Positions 1 to 7,590 of a stretch of DNA of 64,000 nucleotides are shown one piece after another. The stretch comes from Propionibacterium sp. (GTDB taxonomy: Bacteria; Actinomycetota; Actinomycetes; Propionibacteriales; Propionibacteriaceae). Position 1 is the stretch's first letter; each line of letters starts with the position of its first letter. The stretch is taken from NCBI GenBank assembly GCA_012839035.1, contig DUOB01000131.1, positions 23,273 to 87,272 on the forward strand, in the 5' to 3' direction. A model generated the notes under the pieces. That model did not search any database, was not told where the DNA came from, and saw nothing but the letters and a program-made list of their open reading frames with translations. A program made the translations under genes and the position numbers.

Positions 1-1
1 C

Positions 2-682
2 GACGGACCCCGCGATGCTCACGGGCTCACGCCTCGTCAGCGGCACATCCTTCAGGTCATCAAGGACGCCGTCGAGTCGCGGGGCTATCCCCCGAGCATC
101 CGGGAGATGTGCGAGCAGGTCGGCCTGGCCAGCTCGTCCTCGGTGTCGCACCAGCTCAAGGTGCTCGAGAGCAAGGGTTTCCTGCGCCGGGATCCCAACC
201 GGCCACGAGCTCTGGAGGTCCTGCTTCCCGACACCGCGGGTGCCGACAACCGCGCGCAACAGGCCACCGCAACTGTCGACGAGACAGGAATCGGCGATGC
301 CTTCCCCGAAGCCATTCCCGTGCCGGTGCTGGGTCGGATCGCCGCGGGCGGGCCGATCCTTGCCGAAGAGCGCGTGGAGGACGTTTTTCCCTTGCCCAAG
401 CAACTCGTGGGCGAGGGCAATCTGTTCCTGTTGGAGGTACGGGGCGATTCGATGGTGGACGCAGCCATCTGTGACGGAGACTGGGTTGTCATCCGGCAGC
501 AGCCCACCGCCAGCAACGGCGAGATGGTCGCCGCACTCCTGGACAACGAGGCGACGGTGAAGACGTTCAAGCAGACAGGGCGCCAAGTCTGGCTGATGCC
601 GCACAACCCGGCCTATGACCCGATCGACGGCAACGAGGCGACCATCCTCGGCAAGGTCGTCGCGGTCCTGCGCCGCGTCTGA
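2..682 (+). CDS. lexA: LexA SOS repressor (5' end cut by window edge)
   Basis: This is the transcriptional repressor of the SOS DNA-damage regulon; RecA filaments trigger its self-cleavage. The frame is open from the first bases, so the N-terminus lies outside the window. Visible parts are the winged-helix DNA-binding domain (TPRQ, then ECM-like recognition region with [10 protein letters not shown]), the Ala-Gly self-cleavage bond encoded at 344-349 (IAAGGP), the catalytic serine in GDSMVDAAI (codon 449-451) and the general-base lysine in EATVKTF (codon 560-562). All residues needed for autoproteolysis are therefore present. It is followed 34 bases later by the convergent dinG. A matching LexA box lies upstream of recA in this window. 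Confidence 0.96.
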   Translation, partial: DGPRDAHGLTPRQRHILQVIKDAVESRGYPPSIREMCEQVGLASSSSVSHQLKVLESKGFLRRDPNRPRALEVLLPDTAGADNRAQQATATVDETGIGDAFPEAIPVPVLGRIAAGGPILAEERVEDVFPLPKQLVGEGNLFLLEVRGDSMVDAAICDGDWVVIRQQPTASNGEMVAALLDNEATVKTFKQTGRQVWLMPHNPAYDPIDGNEATILGKVVAVLRRV

Positions 683-716
683 CCAGGCTCGGCGCGGCTG
701 TGGTGCCGGCCCGGGC

Positions 717-2726
717 TCAGGGCGCGTTCGCGTCCAGCCGGCGCAGGGCTTGGATCACCACTTCACGATCATTTGTCTGCCACATGGGAGGCATGCCGGC
801 GCGCAGGAACGATCCGTAGCGTGCGGTGCCGAGCCTGGGATCCAGCACGGCCACGACGCCGCGGTCGGTCGAGCGCCGGATGAGACGGCCCGAGCCCTGG
901 GCCAGGAGCAGAGCCGCATGGCCGGCCGCCACCGCCATGAAGCCATTGCCCCCTGCTTCCGCCACCGCCCGTTGCCGGGCCTGCATCAGGGGGTCGTCGG
1001 GACGAGGAAACGGGATCTTGTCGATGATGACGAGCCGACAGGTGTCACCCGGCACATCAATCCCCTGCCACAGCGACATGGTGCCGAACAGGCTCGTCTG
1101 CGGCTCGGCTATGAAGCGCCGCGTCAGCTCGGACAGTTGAGCCTCTCCCTGACACAGCACCGTGTGCTGCTTGAGATTCTCCCGCACGTGCCGGGCCGCA
1201 AGCTCGGCCGATCTGGTGGAGGCGAACAAGCCCAGCGTACGCCCACCGGCTGCCCAGACGAGCTCTGCGATCTCCTCCAGCACCGCATCGGAAATTCCGT
1301 CGCGGCCGGGACGGGGCAGGTCACGGGTGATGTAGAGAATCCCCTGTTGTGCATAGTGGAAGGGCGACCCCACGTCGATGCCCCGCCACGTCAGCTCCTC
1401 GTCCTCCGCGGGCGGGGACGGAAGCTCGCGGCGTTCCTCCCGTCGCAGCCCCACATTTCCTGCTGCGACCTCGAAATCCCCACCGATCCGGAGAGTGGCC
1501 GACGTCAGGATCGTCGTGACGTGATTCAGCACCTTTTCCCGCATGAGGCCCGCCACGCTGAGGGGCGCTACTCGAACTTCACGGCCCATCCGATCACGTT
1601 CGGCGACATAGACCACGTCGAAGTCCCCGAGCGCAGCCATGCGCTCGGCCACATCGAAGACCTCTTTCACCGCCGCCTGGGCCTGCCGTTCCTCGTTGTC
1701 GGACTCCTTGCCGCCCATGGCGCTCACGACCTTGCGCGTCACGTCACGGAGCTGCTCGAAGGCGCGGACGACCGGGGCGTCCGGCCCCGGGACCTGTTCG
1801 AGAGGAGCCGCATCGAGAGCCTCGCGGAGCACATCGCCCATCTCGAGGAACTCGAGTCCGAGCTCGTCGGACAGCCACGGCAGCGCGCGTTTGGCGATCC
1901 GCTCCACCTGCTGTGGCGACAGCTCTGCCGACGCCGCTCCGGTCACTCGGGCAACCAGCTCGTGGGCCTCGTCGATGATCACGTGATCGTGCTCGGGCAG
2001 AGCGGTGCCCCCGTGCATGGCATCGATCGCGAGCAGCGCGTGGTTGGTCACCACGAGGTCGGCAGCGCGCGCGACCTCACGGGACTTCTCGACGAAACAC
2101 TCCTCGCCATAGGGGCAGCGCTGGGCGCCGATGCACTCCCGCACCGGGACCGACACCTGCGCCCAGGCCTTGGCCGTGTGGGAGGGTGCGTCGTCCCGAT
2201 CGGCCAGTCCCTTGTCCTCAGCCTGGGTTTCCGCCCACTCCCGCAGCGCCACGACCTCGGCACCGACCATCGAGTCGGGTGACTGCGCGGTCGCACGCAT
2301 GGCCTCGACGACCTCCGTGGACCCCAGCAGAGTGTCTTGGTCCTCCGCGGCCTGATCACGAATCCGCAGCAGACAGGCATAGTTCGACCGGCCCTTGAGA
2401 ATCGCCGTCCGGGGCCGTCGTCCGAGCACCTGTTCCACGGCGTCGAGCGCCCGAGGAATGTCGGTCGTGGCCAACTGCGCCTGTAGCGCCAGGGTCGCGG
2501 TCGCCACCACCACGCGCTCGGATGCTCCGGCGGCACGCATGAGCGCGGGCGCGAGATAGCCGAGGGATTTGCCGGTTCCGGTGCCGGCCTGCACGAGCAG
2601 GTGCTGACCGGTGGCCAGCGACTCGGCGACCGCATCGGCCATCGCCACCTGACCAGGACGTTCGCTGCCCCTCAATTGCTCGACGGCACGGGTCAACACG
2701 GCGCGATGGTCAGGGGTGGAGGTCAC
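717..2726 (-). CDS. dinG: DinG-family ATP-dependent 5'-3' DNA helicase
   Basis: Superfamily 2, XPD-like helicase that unwinds DNA or DNA:RNA structures; the DinG family is often part of damage responses. The 669-residue product has Walker A (GTGTGKS, about residues 48-54), a DEAH box (252-255), and four cysteines at about 118, 198, 204 and 210 (YAC, then CIGAQRCPYGEEC) expected to hold a 4Fe-4S cluster. C-terminal motifs include LWQGIDVPG and the QGSGRLIR box. The GTG start is chosen because it sits six bases after a TAGGGT -10 box, a leaderless arrangement repeated across this window. The gene converges on lexA. Confidence 0.93.
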   Translation of the reverse strand: MTSTPDHRAVLTRAVEQLRGSERPGQVAMADAVAESLATGQHLLVQAGTGTGKSLGYLAPALMRAAGASERVVVATATLALQAQLATTDIPRALDAVEQVLGRRPRTAILKGRSNYACLLRIRDQAAEDQDTLLGSTEVVEAMRATAQSPDSMVGAEVVALREWAETQAEDKGLADRDDAPSHTAKAWAQVSVPVRECIGAQRCPYGEECFVEKSREVARAADLVVTNHALLAIDAMHGGTALPEHDHVIIDEAHELVARVTGAASAELSPQQVERIAKRALPWLSDELGLEFLEMGDVLREALDAAPLEQVPGPDAPVVRAFEQLRDVTRKVVSAMGGKESDNEERQAQAAVKEVFDVAERMAALGDFDVVYVAERDRMGREVRVAPLSVAGLMREKVLNHVTTILTSATLRIGGDFEVAAGNVGLRREERRELPSPPAEDEELTWRGIDVGSPFHYAQQGILYITRDLPRPGRDGISDAVLEEIAELVWAAGGRTLGLFASTRSAELAARHVRENLKQHTVLCQGEAQLSELTRRFIAEPQTSLFGTMSLWQGIDVPGDTCRLVIIDKIPFPRPDDPLMQARQRAVAEAGGNGFMAVAAGHAALLLAQGSGRLIRRSTDRGVVAVLDPRLGTARYGSFLRAGMPPMWQTNDREVVIQALRRLDANAP

Positions 2727-2732
2727 CGGGCA

Positions 2733-2738
2733 ACCCTA
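2733..2738 (-). promoter_or_regulatory. -10 box of leaderless dinG promoter
   Basis: TAGGGT on the minus strand, then six bases, then the GTG start of dinG. No Shine-Dalgarno sequence stands before the start. The same spacing recurs at other genes here, which supports a leaderless transcript. No clear -35 was seen. Confidence 0.5.
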
Positions 2739-2818
2739 GCCAACTCCTCCGACAGCCCCGGTTCGAGAAGTTCAGCGTACGCGCCCATCCCGGTCGCCGT
2801 TCGAGCCACACGGTGACG

Positions 2819-3334
2819 TCACGTCGTGAATGCCTCGCCCCAGACCGCCACCGACCCGTCGTCCTGCGTGACCCGTGTATATCGCCGATAGGGCTGTTCC
2901 TCGAGCGATCCAGCCTCGGCACACCGGCGATCGGTCCCGCGATCCTCAAGTTTGCGGCACCCCACCGACGTGGGTTCGTCGTAACCGCTCAGGGATTCCT
3001 CCCAGACGGTGACCTGATCGGCCGGCACCACGAAGATGGTCTCGAGATGCCAGTCCTGGAAGCTCTCATAGAGCGAGAACTCGACGATCGTTCCGGGCGG
3101 GAGGGTCATCTGCAGGGTTTTCCCGATCGCCTCCGGGGTGATGTCCTCGCATTCGGCGCCCAAGCGCTGCGTACAGGTCGCATTGTCCGTCTTCTTCGGC
3201 AGCGACCCTGCGAACAGCCAGGCGCCGGCGATCAGGCCCAGGAGAGTGACCGCCAGGCCGGCGGATCCCAGGCCGATGAGGAGCCACCCCCACCACGGCG
3301 GTCTGCGGGACAGGGATCGGGAACGTGTGTGCAC
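2819..3334 (-). CDS. Hypothetical single-pass membrane protein
   Basis: The 171-residue product is not recognised. It has an arginine-rich N-terminus, one strong membrane segment at about residues 17-44 (WWGWLLIGLGSAGLAV start) and an outward domain of about 125 residues with four cysteines (CTQRLGAEC, GCRKLEDRGTDRRC) that could form disulfides. The GTG start lies six bases after TAGGTT, like the leaderless genes nearby. It lies between the kinase/SGNH set and dinG and is read in the same direction, but seems to have its own promoter. A role at the cell surface is only an inference from topology. Confidence 0.7.
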   Translation of the reverse strand: MHTRSRSLSRRPPWWGWLLIGLGSAGLAVTLLGLIAGAWLFAGSLPKKTDNATCTQRLGAECEDITPEAIGKTLQMTLPPGTIVEFSLYESFQDWHLETIFVVPADQVTVWEESLSGYDEPTSVGCRKLEDRGTDRRCAEAGSLEEQPYRRYTRVTQDDGSVAVWGEAFTT

Positions 3335-3340
3335 GGCAGG

Positions 3341-3346
3341 AACCTA
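3341..3346 (-). promoter_or_regulatory. -10 box of leaderless promoter (membrane protein gene)
   Basis: TAGGTT on the minus strand, six bases before a GTG start, inside the short gap after the kinase gene. It suggests the 171-residue protein is transcribed separately from the kinase. Confidence 0.45.
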
Positions 3347-3360
3347 GACGCCGGTCGGGG

Positions 3361-5139
3361 TCAGTCCGGCAGCCCCTTGAGCATCGGGTCGCCCAGCGCC
3401 AGCCGGGCGGAACCGCAGGAACCCGACTTCGCTGCGGCTTCGATACGCAACGTGCCGCCTCCGTCGAGGTTGACCTGCACCTGCTGCCCGTCCCCGGCGT
3501 TGATGTCCCCGGAGCCGACATCGCGACCGTCAACGGTCATCCGATAACTGAGTGCGGTCTCCTCGCTGTCGGGTGAGGCCACCGCAAGCACGGTGGTCAG
3601 ACGGTCATAGCGCCGGTTGAGCGAATAGGTCACCCCGGCGGGTTCCGCACAGGCGGGTTCGAGGAGGACGCCATGCGCGAATGACCGGTTGTCGAGATCC
3701 ACACGCGTGGCCGCAGCCCTGCCCTGGCTCGGGTTGATTTCCGCGAGCCACACGATGCTCGAACGGCGGGAGACCGTCAGCACGACGCTTCCGTCGGTCG
3801 GCTGGCCACCGGCCCCGGGTTCCTGTCCCACGACTTCGCCGTCCGCCTTGCTGTCGTCGATCTGCTCCCGCAGGTGGACTGCATAGCCATAGGACGCCAG
3901 CGTGTCCTGCGCGCTCGTTACGTGCATGCCGGTCACGTTGGGGAGCGGACCGGCCGTCCTTCGGACTCCGGGAGTCCGGTCAGCGGTGGGCGTGGGGGTC
4001 GCGGGTACGCCGACCTCTCCGGGGGTCGATTCCGGGGCAGCGGCAGCCGGGTCCGTGGGCTGCAGGAGTCCCCGGGCAAGGAGAACACCCTGGACGAGGA
4101 CAACGAGCGTCAGCAGCCCGATCACCGCGCCGGTGAGGCGACTCCGCCGGGTCCGCCCGGGCGCCTGCGCGGGGAGCTGAGCAGGGCGGACCGGTTGCGC
4201 CGGGCTCGGGAGCACCTGTGTTCCGGATGGCACCGGCAGGACGCGTGTCCCGCCCGCAGGGGCCGGAGGGTTGAGGTGCGCTGCCAGCCCATCAGCGTCC
4301 ACGGCCTGGGTGCCCACGTGGTCGGCCGTGGCCGCGCGCAGCAGATCGAGTGCGCGGCGGGCGTCCTGTGGGCGAGCGGCGGGATCCTTCGCGAGCAGGT
4401 GGGAGATCCACCCCCACAATTCGTCCGAGAGACCGGGGGGACGTTCCGGTGCCGCGTGGGTGTGTCGATAGAGCACGCTCATGGGGTTGCCCCCGTGGAA
4501 GGGTGGCGCACCGGTCAGCAACTCATAGGCGAGGATGCCGACCGCATACAGGTCGCTCGCCCGATCCGGGCGATTGCCCAGAGCAAGTTCCGGCGCCATA
4601 TAGGCAGGGGAACCAAGAACCTGGGAGGTGCCGCCCCCGGTGGCCGCATCCTCCAGCATGCGTGCAATCCCGAAGTCCGCGATCCGCACCAGCGGGCGGC
4701 CGTCATCGGGCAACAGCAGGTTCGCGGGTTTGAGATCACCGTGGACGACGTTGGCGTCGTGGACCGCTGCCAGCCCCTGCAGCACTTCGTCCAGGAGCTG
4801 CACCGCCGAATCCAGAGTGACCGATCCCCGCTGGGCGAGCACGGAGGCCACGTCCCGGCCGAGCACGAGATCCATCACGATCGCGAGCGACGAGCCCTCG
4901 GCCACGAAGTCCGTGATACCGACCAGCCGCGGATCGTCAAGGCCCTTGAGAATCCGCGCCTCCCGCAAGAACCGGACGACGAAGTCGTCCTGGGCGACGA
5001 GATCGGGGCGGAGGAACTTCACCGCCACCGGCCGCTGGTCCCGCACGTCGTGTCCGCGCCAGACCTCCCCCATGCCGCCGCGGCCGATGAGCGATTCCGC
5101 GAGATAGCGACTCCCGACGCGACGAGGCTCGTCCCTCAC
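3361..5139 (-). CDS. Transmembrane Ser/Thr kinase with PASTA and NPCBM-like extracellular domains
   Basis: Hanks-type kinase of 592 residues. The kinase domain spans about residues 12-265: glycine loop GRGGMG (19-24), VAVK lysine 41, catalytic HGDLKPAN (133-140, Asp135), DFG (155-157) and MAPE (181-184). The usual HRD arginine is Gly134, so it is a non-RD kinase. A Pro/Gln-rich linker leads to one membrane segment (about 335-355). The outer part has one PASTA-like repeat (about 397-457), then about 125 residues reading like an NPCBM carbohydrate-binding domain (VTYSLNRRYDRLTTVL, MTVDGRDV, ALGDPML). Its start codon overlaps the stop of the upstream SGNH lipoprotein gene (ATGA), implying co-translation. 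Membership of a surface-glycan island suggests it senses polysaccharide or cell wall. Kinase call is firm; NPCBM assignment is by eye. Confidence 0.9.
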   Translation of the reverse strand: MRDEPRRVGSRYLAESLIGRGGMGEVWRGHDVRDQRPVAVKFLRPDLVAQDDFVVRFLREARILKGLDDPRLVGITDFVAEGSSLAIVMDLVLGRDVASVLAQRGSVTLDSAVQLLDEVLQGLAAVHDANVVHGDLKPANLLLPDDGRPLVRIADFGIARMLEDAATGGGTSQVLGSPAYMAPELALGNRPDRASDLYAVGILAYELLTGAPPFHGGNPMSVLYRHTHAAPERPPGLSDELWGWISHLLAKDPAARPQDARRALDLLRAATADHVGTQAVDADGLAAHLNPPAPAGGTRVLPVPSGTQVLPSPAQPVRPAQLPAQAPGRTRRSRLTGAVIGLLTLVVLVQGVLLARGLLQPTDPAAAAPESTPGEVGVPATPTPTADRTPGVRRTAGPLPNVTGMHVTSAQDTLASYGYAVHLREQIDDSKADGEVVGQEPGAGGQPTDGSVVLTVSRRSSIVWLAEINPSQGRAAATRVDLDNRSFAHGVLLEPACAEPAGVTYSLNRRYDRLTTVLAVASPDSEETALSYRMTVDGRDVGSGDINAGDGQQVQVNLDGGGTLRIEAAAKSGSCGSARLALGDPMLKGLPD

Positions 5140-5786
5140 GGCAGCGCGAGAAGCTCTGCCGAGAAGGCCCGACCGAGTTCAGCCGCACCGGCCGGTGTCA
5201 GATGAATGCCATCGGACGTCATCTCTGGCTTAAAGCGGTCACCGTCGCGCACTCCGCCCATGGGGTCGATCAGCGTCCACCCGTTGCGCTGGGCGAGATC
5301 GGCCAATTGGGCGCTGAAGTCCACGTTGCGCTGGGGGTTGTCGTCCCGCGGCGTCAGGGTCGAGAGGACGACCCGTGGCGCACCGACCGTCTCGACGATG
5401 CTCTCCAGGTTGGCCGACGTCTGGTCGAACGTCAGGGACGTGTCGTTGGTGCCCGCCAACATGACGAGCACGTCGGCATCCGAACGGGTCACGCCCCCTG
5501 CCATGTCCTGGGTCGTGGCCCCGCCCTTCGCCCAGCCTCCGACCACGGTGAGCCGGGGATCGAGATGGTCAACCCAGGACCACTCACCGAACTGCAGGTT
5601 GGAGAAATCCGGGGAGTTGCCCTCGGTGAGCGAGTCCCCCACCACATAAAGCGTCTTGGCGGTCGGCTCAGCCGGTTGTTGTTCGGTTGGTTGGGGGGCC
5701 GTTCCGCAGGCTGTCAGGCCGATGAGCGGTGCCGCCGCGATCGCCGCGATCAGCCGGCGACGCCCGATTGCTGGCCGTTGTCCCAT
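5136..5786 (-). CDS. SGNH/GDSL-family hydrolase lipoprotein
   Basis: Predicted extracytoplasmic esterase or O-acyl-handling enzyme, 216 residues. It starts with a twin-arginine-rich signal peptide ending in the lipobox LTAC (lipidated Cys27). SGNH blocks are visible: VVGDSLTEG (nucleophile Ser), GG-WAKGGATT, AGTND (Asn) and DGIHLTP (Asp/His). The ATG at 5786 is chosen over upstream starts because GAGGAG lies four bases before it and the signal peptide follows directly. It is read after the GT-C-like gene (62-base gap) and overlaps the kinase start. It is a clear paralogue of the SGNH gene at 9736-10419. Substrate unknown; a sugar O-acetyl ester is the natural guess in this setting. Confidence 0.85.
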   Translation of the reverse strand: MGQRPAIGRRRLIAAIAAAPLIGLTACGTAPQPTEQQPAEPTAKTLYVVGDSLTEGNSPDFSNLQFGEWSWVDHLDPRLTVVGGWAKGGATTQDMAGGVTRSDADVLVMLAGTNDTSLTFDQTSANLESIVETVGAPRVVLSTLTPRDDNPQRNVDFSAQLADLAQRNGWTLIDPMGGVRDGDRFKPEMTSDGIHLTPAGAAELGRAFSAELLALP

Positions 5787-5848
5787 GTCACTCCTCGTTG
5801 TCACCATGTCCCATCCGGTCGATCCCGACGGCATTGCCGAAGCCCGTG

Positions 5849-7396
5849 TCAGCGTACTCGACGAGCCTGCTCGGCCAGGCCGTCTCGACTCCGGCGTCCC
5901 CTCCAGGTGCGATCGCGGAGACCCCAATGGGCAGCAGTCACCCCCAGCGCGAGCCAGGCGTACAACACCTCCACCTGGAAACGCTGGTTCTCACCGAACT
6001 CCAAGAGCAGATAAGCCCCGGAGAGAGTCGCCACGAGCGCGCTGGCGGCCAAATAGGCCCGTCCCGCCGAATGCCGCCATCCGCGACCCGCCAGCAGTCG
6101 GAGAGTCCCGATCACCCAGGCGAGGGCCGCGATCGGCGGGAGCATTGAGAAAGCGGCCATCCAGATGACGCCGGCCGTGTCCAGTGCTGCCACGTTCTCC
6201 CGGACGAAGACATAACGCGTGCTCGGTCCGAGGAGGAGAACGGGACTGCCCCACTCATGGTTGCCGTTGACCTGCACAGGCGCTAGCACCCGCAGAACGG
6301 CGGCCGGCGAGTCGCGCACGCCGTGTGCCACGAGGTCGCCCCATCGCTCGGACAACGCCAACCGGTCACGATGGTTGTAGTTCACCCGTCCGTTCTGCCA
6401 ACGGCTTTCATCCAACACGGCCGAGCGGTTGCTCGGTCCCCGATGCGGCGCCTCCGCCAGACACACCGGATAGTCCTCGACCGGTGCGAACGCCCCCACC
6501 TGCACCAGTTCGGCGAAGCAGGGATCCTGCGCGGCCAGCGCAGCTTCCTCCGCGTCGGTCAGGACGTTGAGCATGACGTTGGCATAGTTCTCCTTCGCCC
6601 ACGACGACTGTGTGGGGGAACCGAACAGGACGACGTTCTTGATCGTGAACACCACGATCACGGCCAGGCAGGTCGCGAGGGGGATCGTGACGGTACGCCT
6701 CCTCGCACCCCCCTGCCGCCAGGCCGCCCAGGCCACCACTCCCAGCCAGGCAATCGCCAACGGCCAGATCACGGTCGCCCGCACCAGGAAGAGCCCGGTG
6801 ATCGCGAAGGCCGAGAGAATCAGGGGCCAGCGCGTCTGCAGGACAACGCCTCTCGTTATGCCCCAAATGGTCACCAGGAGCAGCAGGGCGATGGGCAACG
6901 TGGGATAGAGCCAGAGACCGAACAGTGTCGTCGACGGCAGTGCGCCCGCGATCACCGCCGTCAGCACCGCGGTGCGCCGGCTCGCCGTCCAGACCCGGAC
7001 GATGTCCCCCACCAGCAGCACCGTTGCCAGGCCAGTGAGCACCAGCAGCACCTCGAGCGTCAGCACGCCCGCTGCCCCCAATCGGTCGGTGACGACGAAG
7101 GGCAGGTTGACCGCAGGAGGCTGCGCGTGGAAGAACCAAATGCTGCCAAGGGGATCCGCGGACAGCTCAGTCCGGGGAATGAACTGCCAAAACACTTCGC
7201 GTGGACTGTTGTCGAAGCGTGCCCCGAGGAGACGGGCAAGGGCGTGACACGCGAAGAACACTGCCGGCCCGGCTATAATTCCGCTTCCCCACTTCGGAAG
7301 CTTCCGACGCGGAACAGCGCGCCGAACCGGCGAAGTGGACAGGGTCACGATGGTCTCGCAGTCGCTCTTGAACGGGAGTGATTCGGACGCTAGCAA
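5849..7396 (-). CDS. Polytopic GT-C-like membrane glycosyltransferase (putative)
   Basis: Product of up to 515 residues with about ten hydrophobic segments. A first extracytoplasmic loop carries FDNSPREVFW and FFHAQPPAVNL, which resembles the loop-1 region of GT39/GT-C enzymes that use lipid-phosphate sugars. A long outer loop follows the eighth segment. Start is uncertain: a TTG at 7396 gives the longest form; a GTG at 7348 is equally plausible and neither has a strong ribosome site. It heads a leftward set with the SGNH lipoprotein and the kinase and is divergent from the beta-helix gene. Assignment to GT-C is by topology and loop motif, not by a firm family signature. Confidence 0.65.
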   Translation of the reverse strand: MLASESLPFKSDCETIVTLSTSPVRRAVPRRKLPKWGSGIIAGPAVFFACHALARLLGARFDNSPREVFWQFIPRTELSADPLGSIWFFHAQPPAVNLPFVVTDRLGAAGVLTLEVLLVLTGLATVLLVGDIVRVWTASRRTAVLTAVIAGALPSTTLFGLWLYPTLPIALLLLVTIWGITRGVVLQTRWPLILSAFAITGLFLVRATVIWPLAIAWLGVVAWAAWRQGGARRRTVTIPLATCLAVIVVFTIKNVVLFGSPTQSSWAKENYANVMLNVLTDAEEAALAAQDPCFAELVQVGAFAPVEDYPVCLAEAPHRGPSNRSAVLDESRWQNGRVNYNHRDRLALSERWGDLVAHGVRDSPAAVLRVLAPVQVNGNHEWGSPVLLLGPSTRYVFVRENVAALDTAGVIWMAAFSMLPPIAALAWVIGTLRLLAGRGWRHSAGRAYLAASALVATLSGAYLLLEFGENQRFQVEVLYAWLALGVTAAHWGLRDRTWRGRRSRDGLAEQARRVR

Positions 7397-7590
7397 TGCC
7401 GCGCCCCTATGCGAAAATCCCCGGATGTCGGCGTGTTCGAAGGAAACATCGTTTGCTCCCTATGCTGGGGATCGGTCCGAACTCAGCGACCGCACCGGAA
7501 ACGGATGAGCTCGCTGGCCACTGCCGGCGCCCTGTCACGAGACGGTTGGGTCGCCCTTTCCGCCCAGGACACCGACGATCGAGGAGACGC

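Noticed and set aside
615..2282. Long plus-strand open frame (555 codons) over dinG
   Set aside because: It is the complement of a well-supported helicase gene; its sequence is His/Arg/Gly rich with no family motif or ribosome site.
7397..7590. Extended N-terminus of the beta-helix protein from GTG 7378
   Set aside because: The extra residues are Arg-rich and unlike the family, while ATG 7591 has GAGGAG and a signal peptide directly after it.
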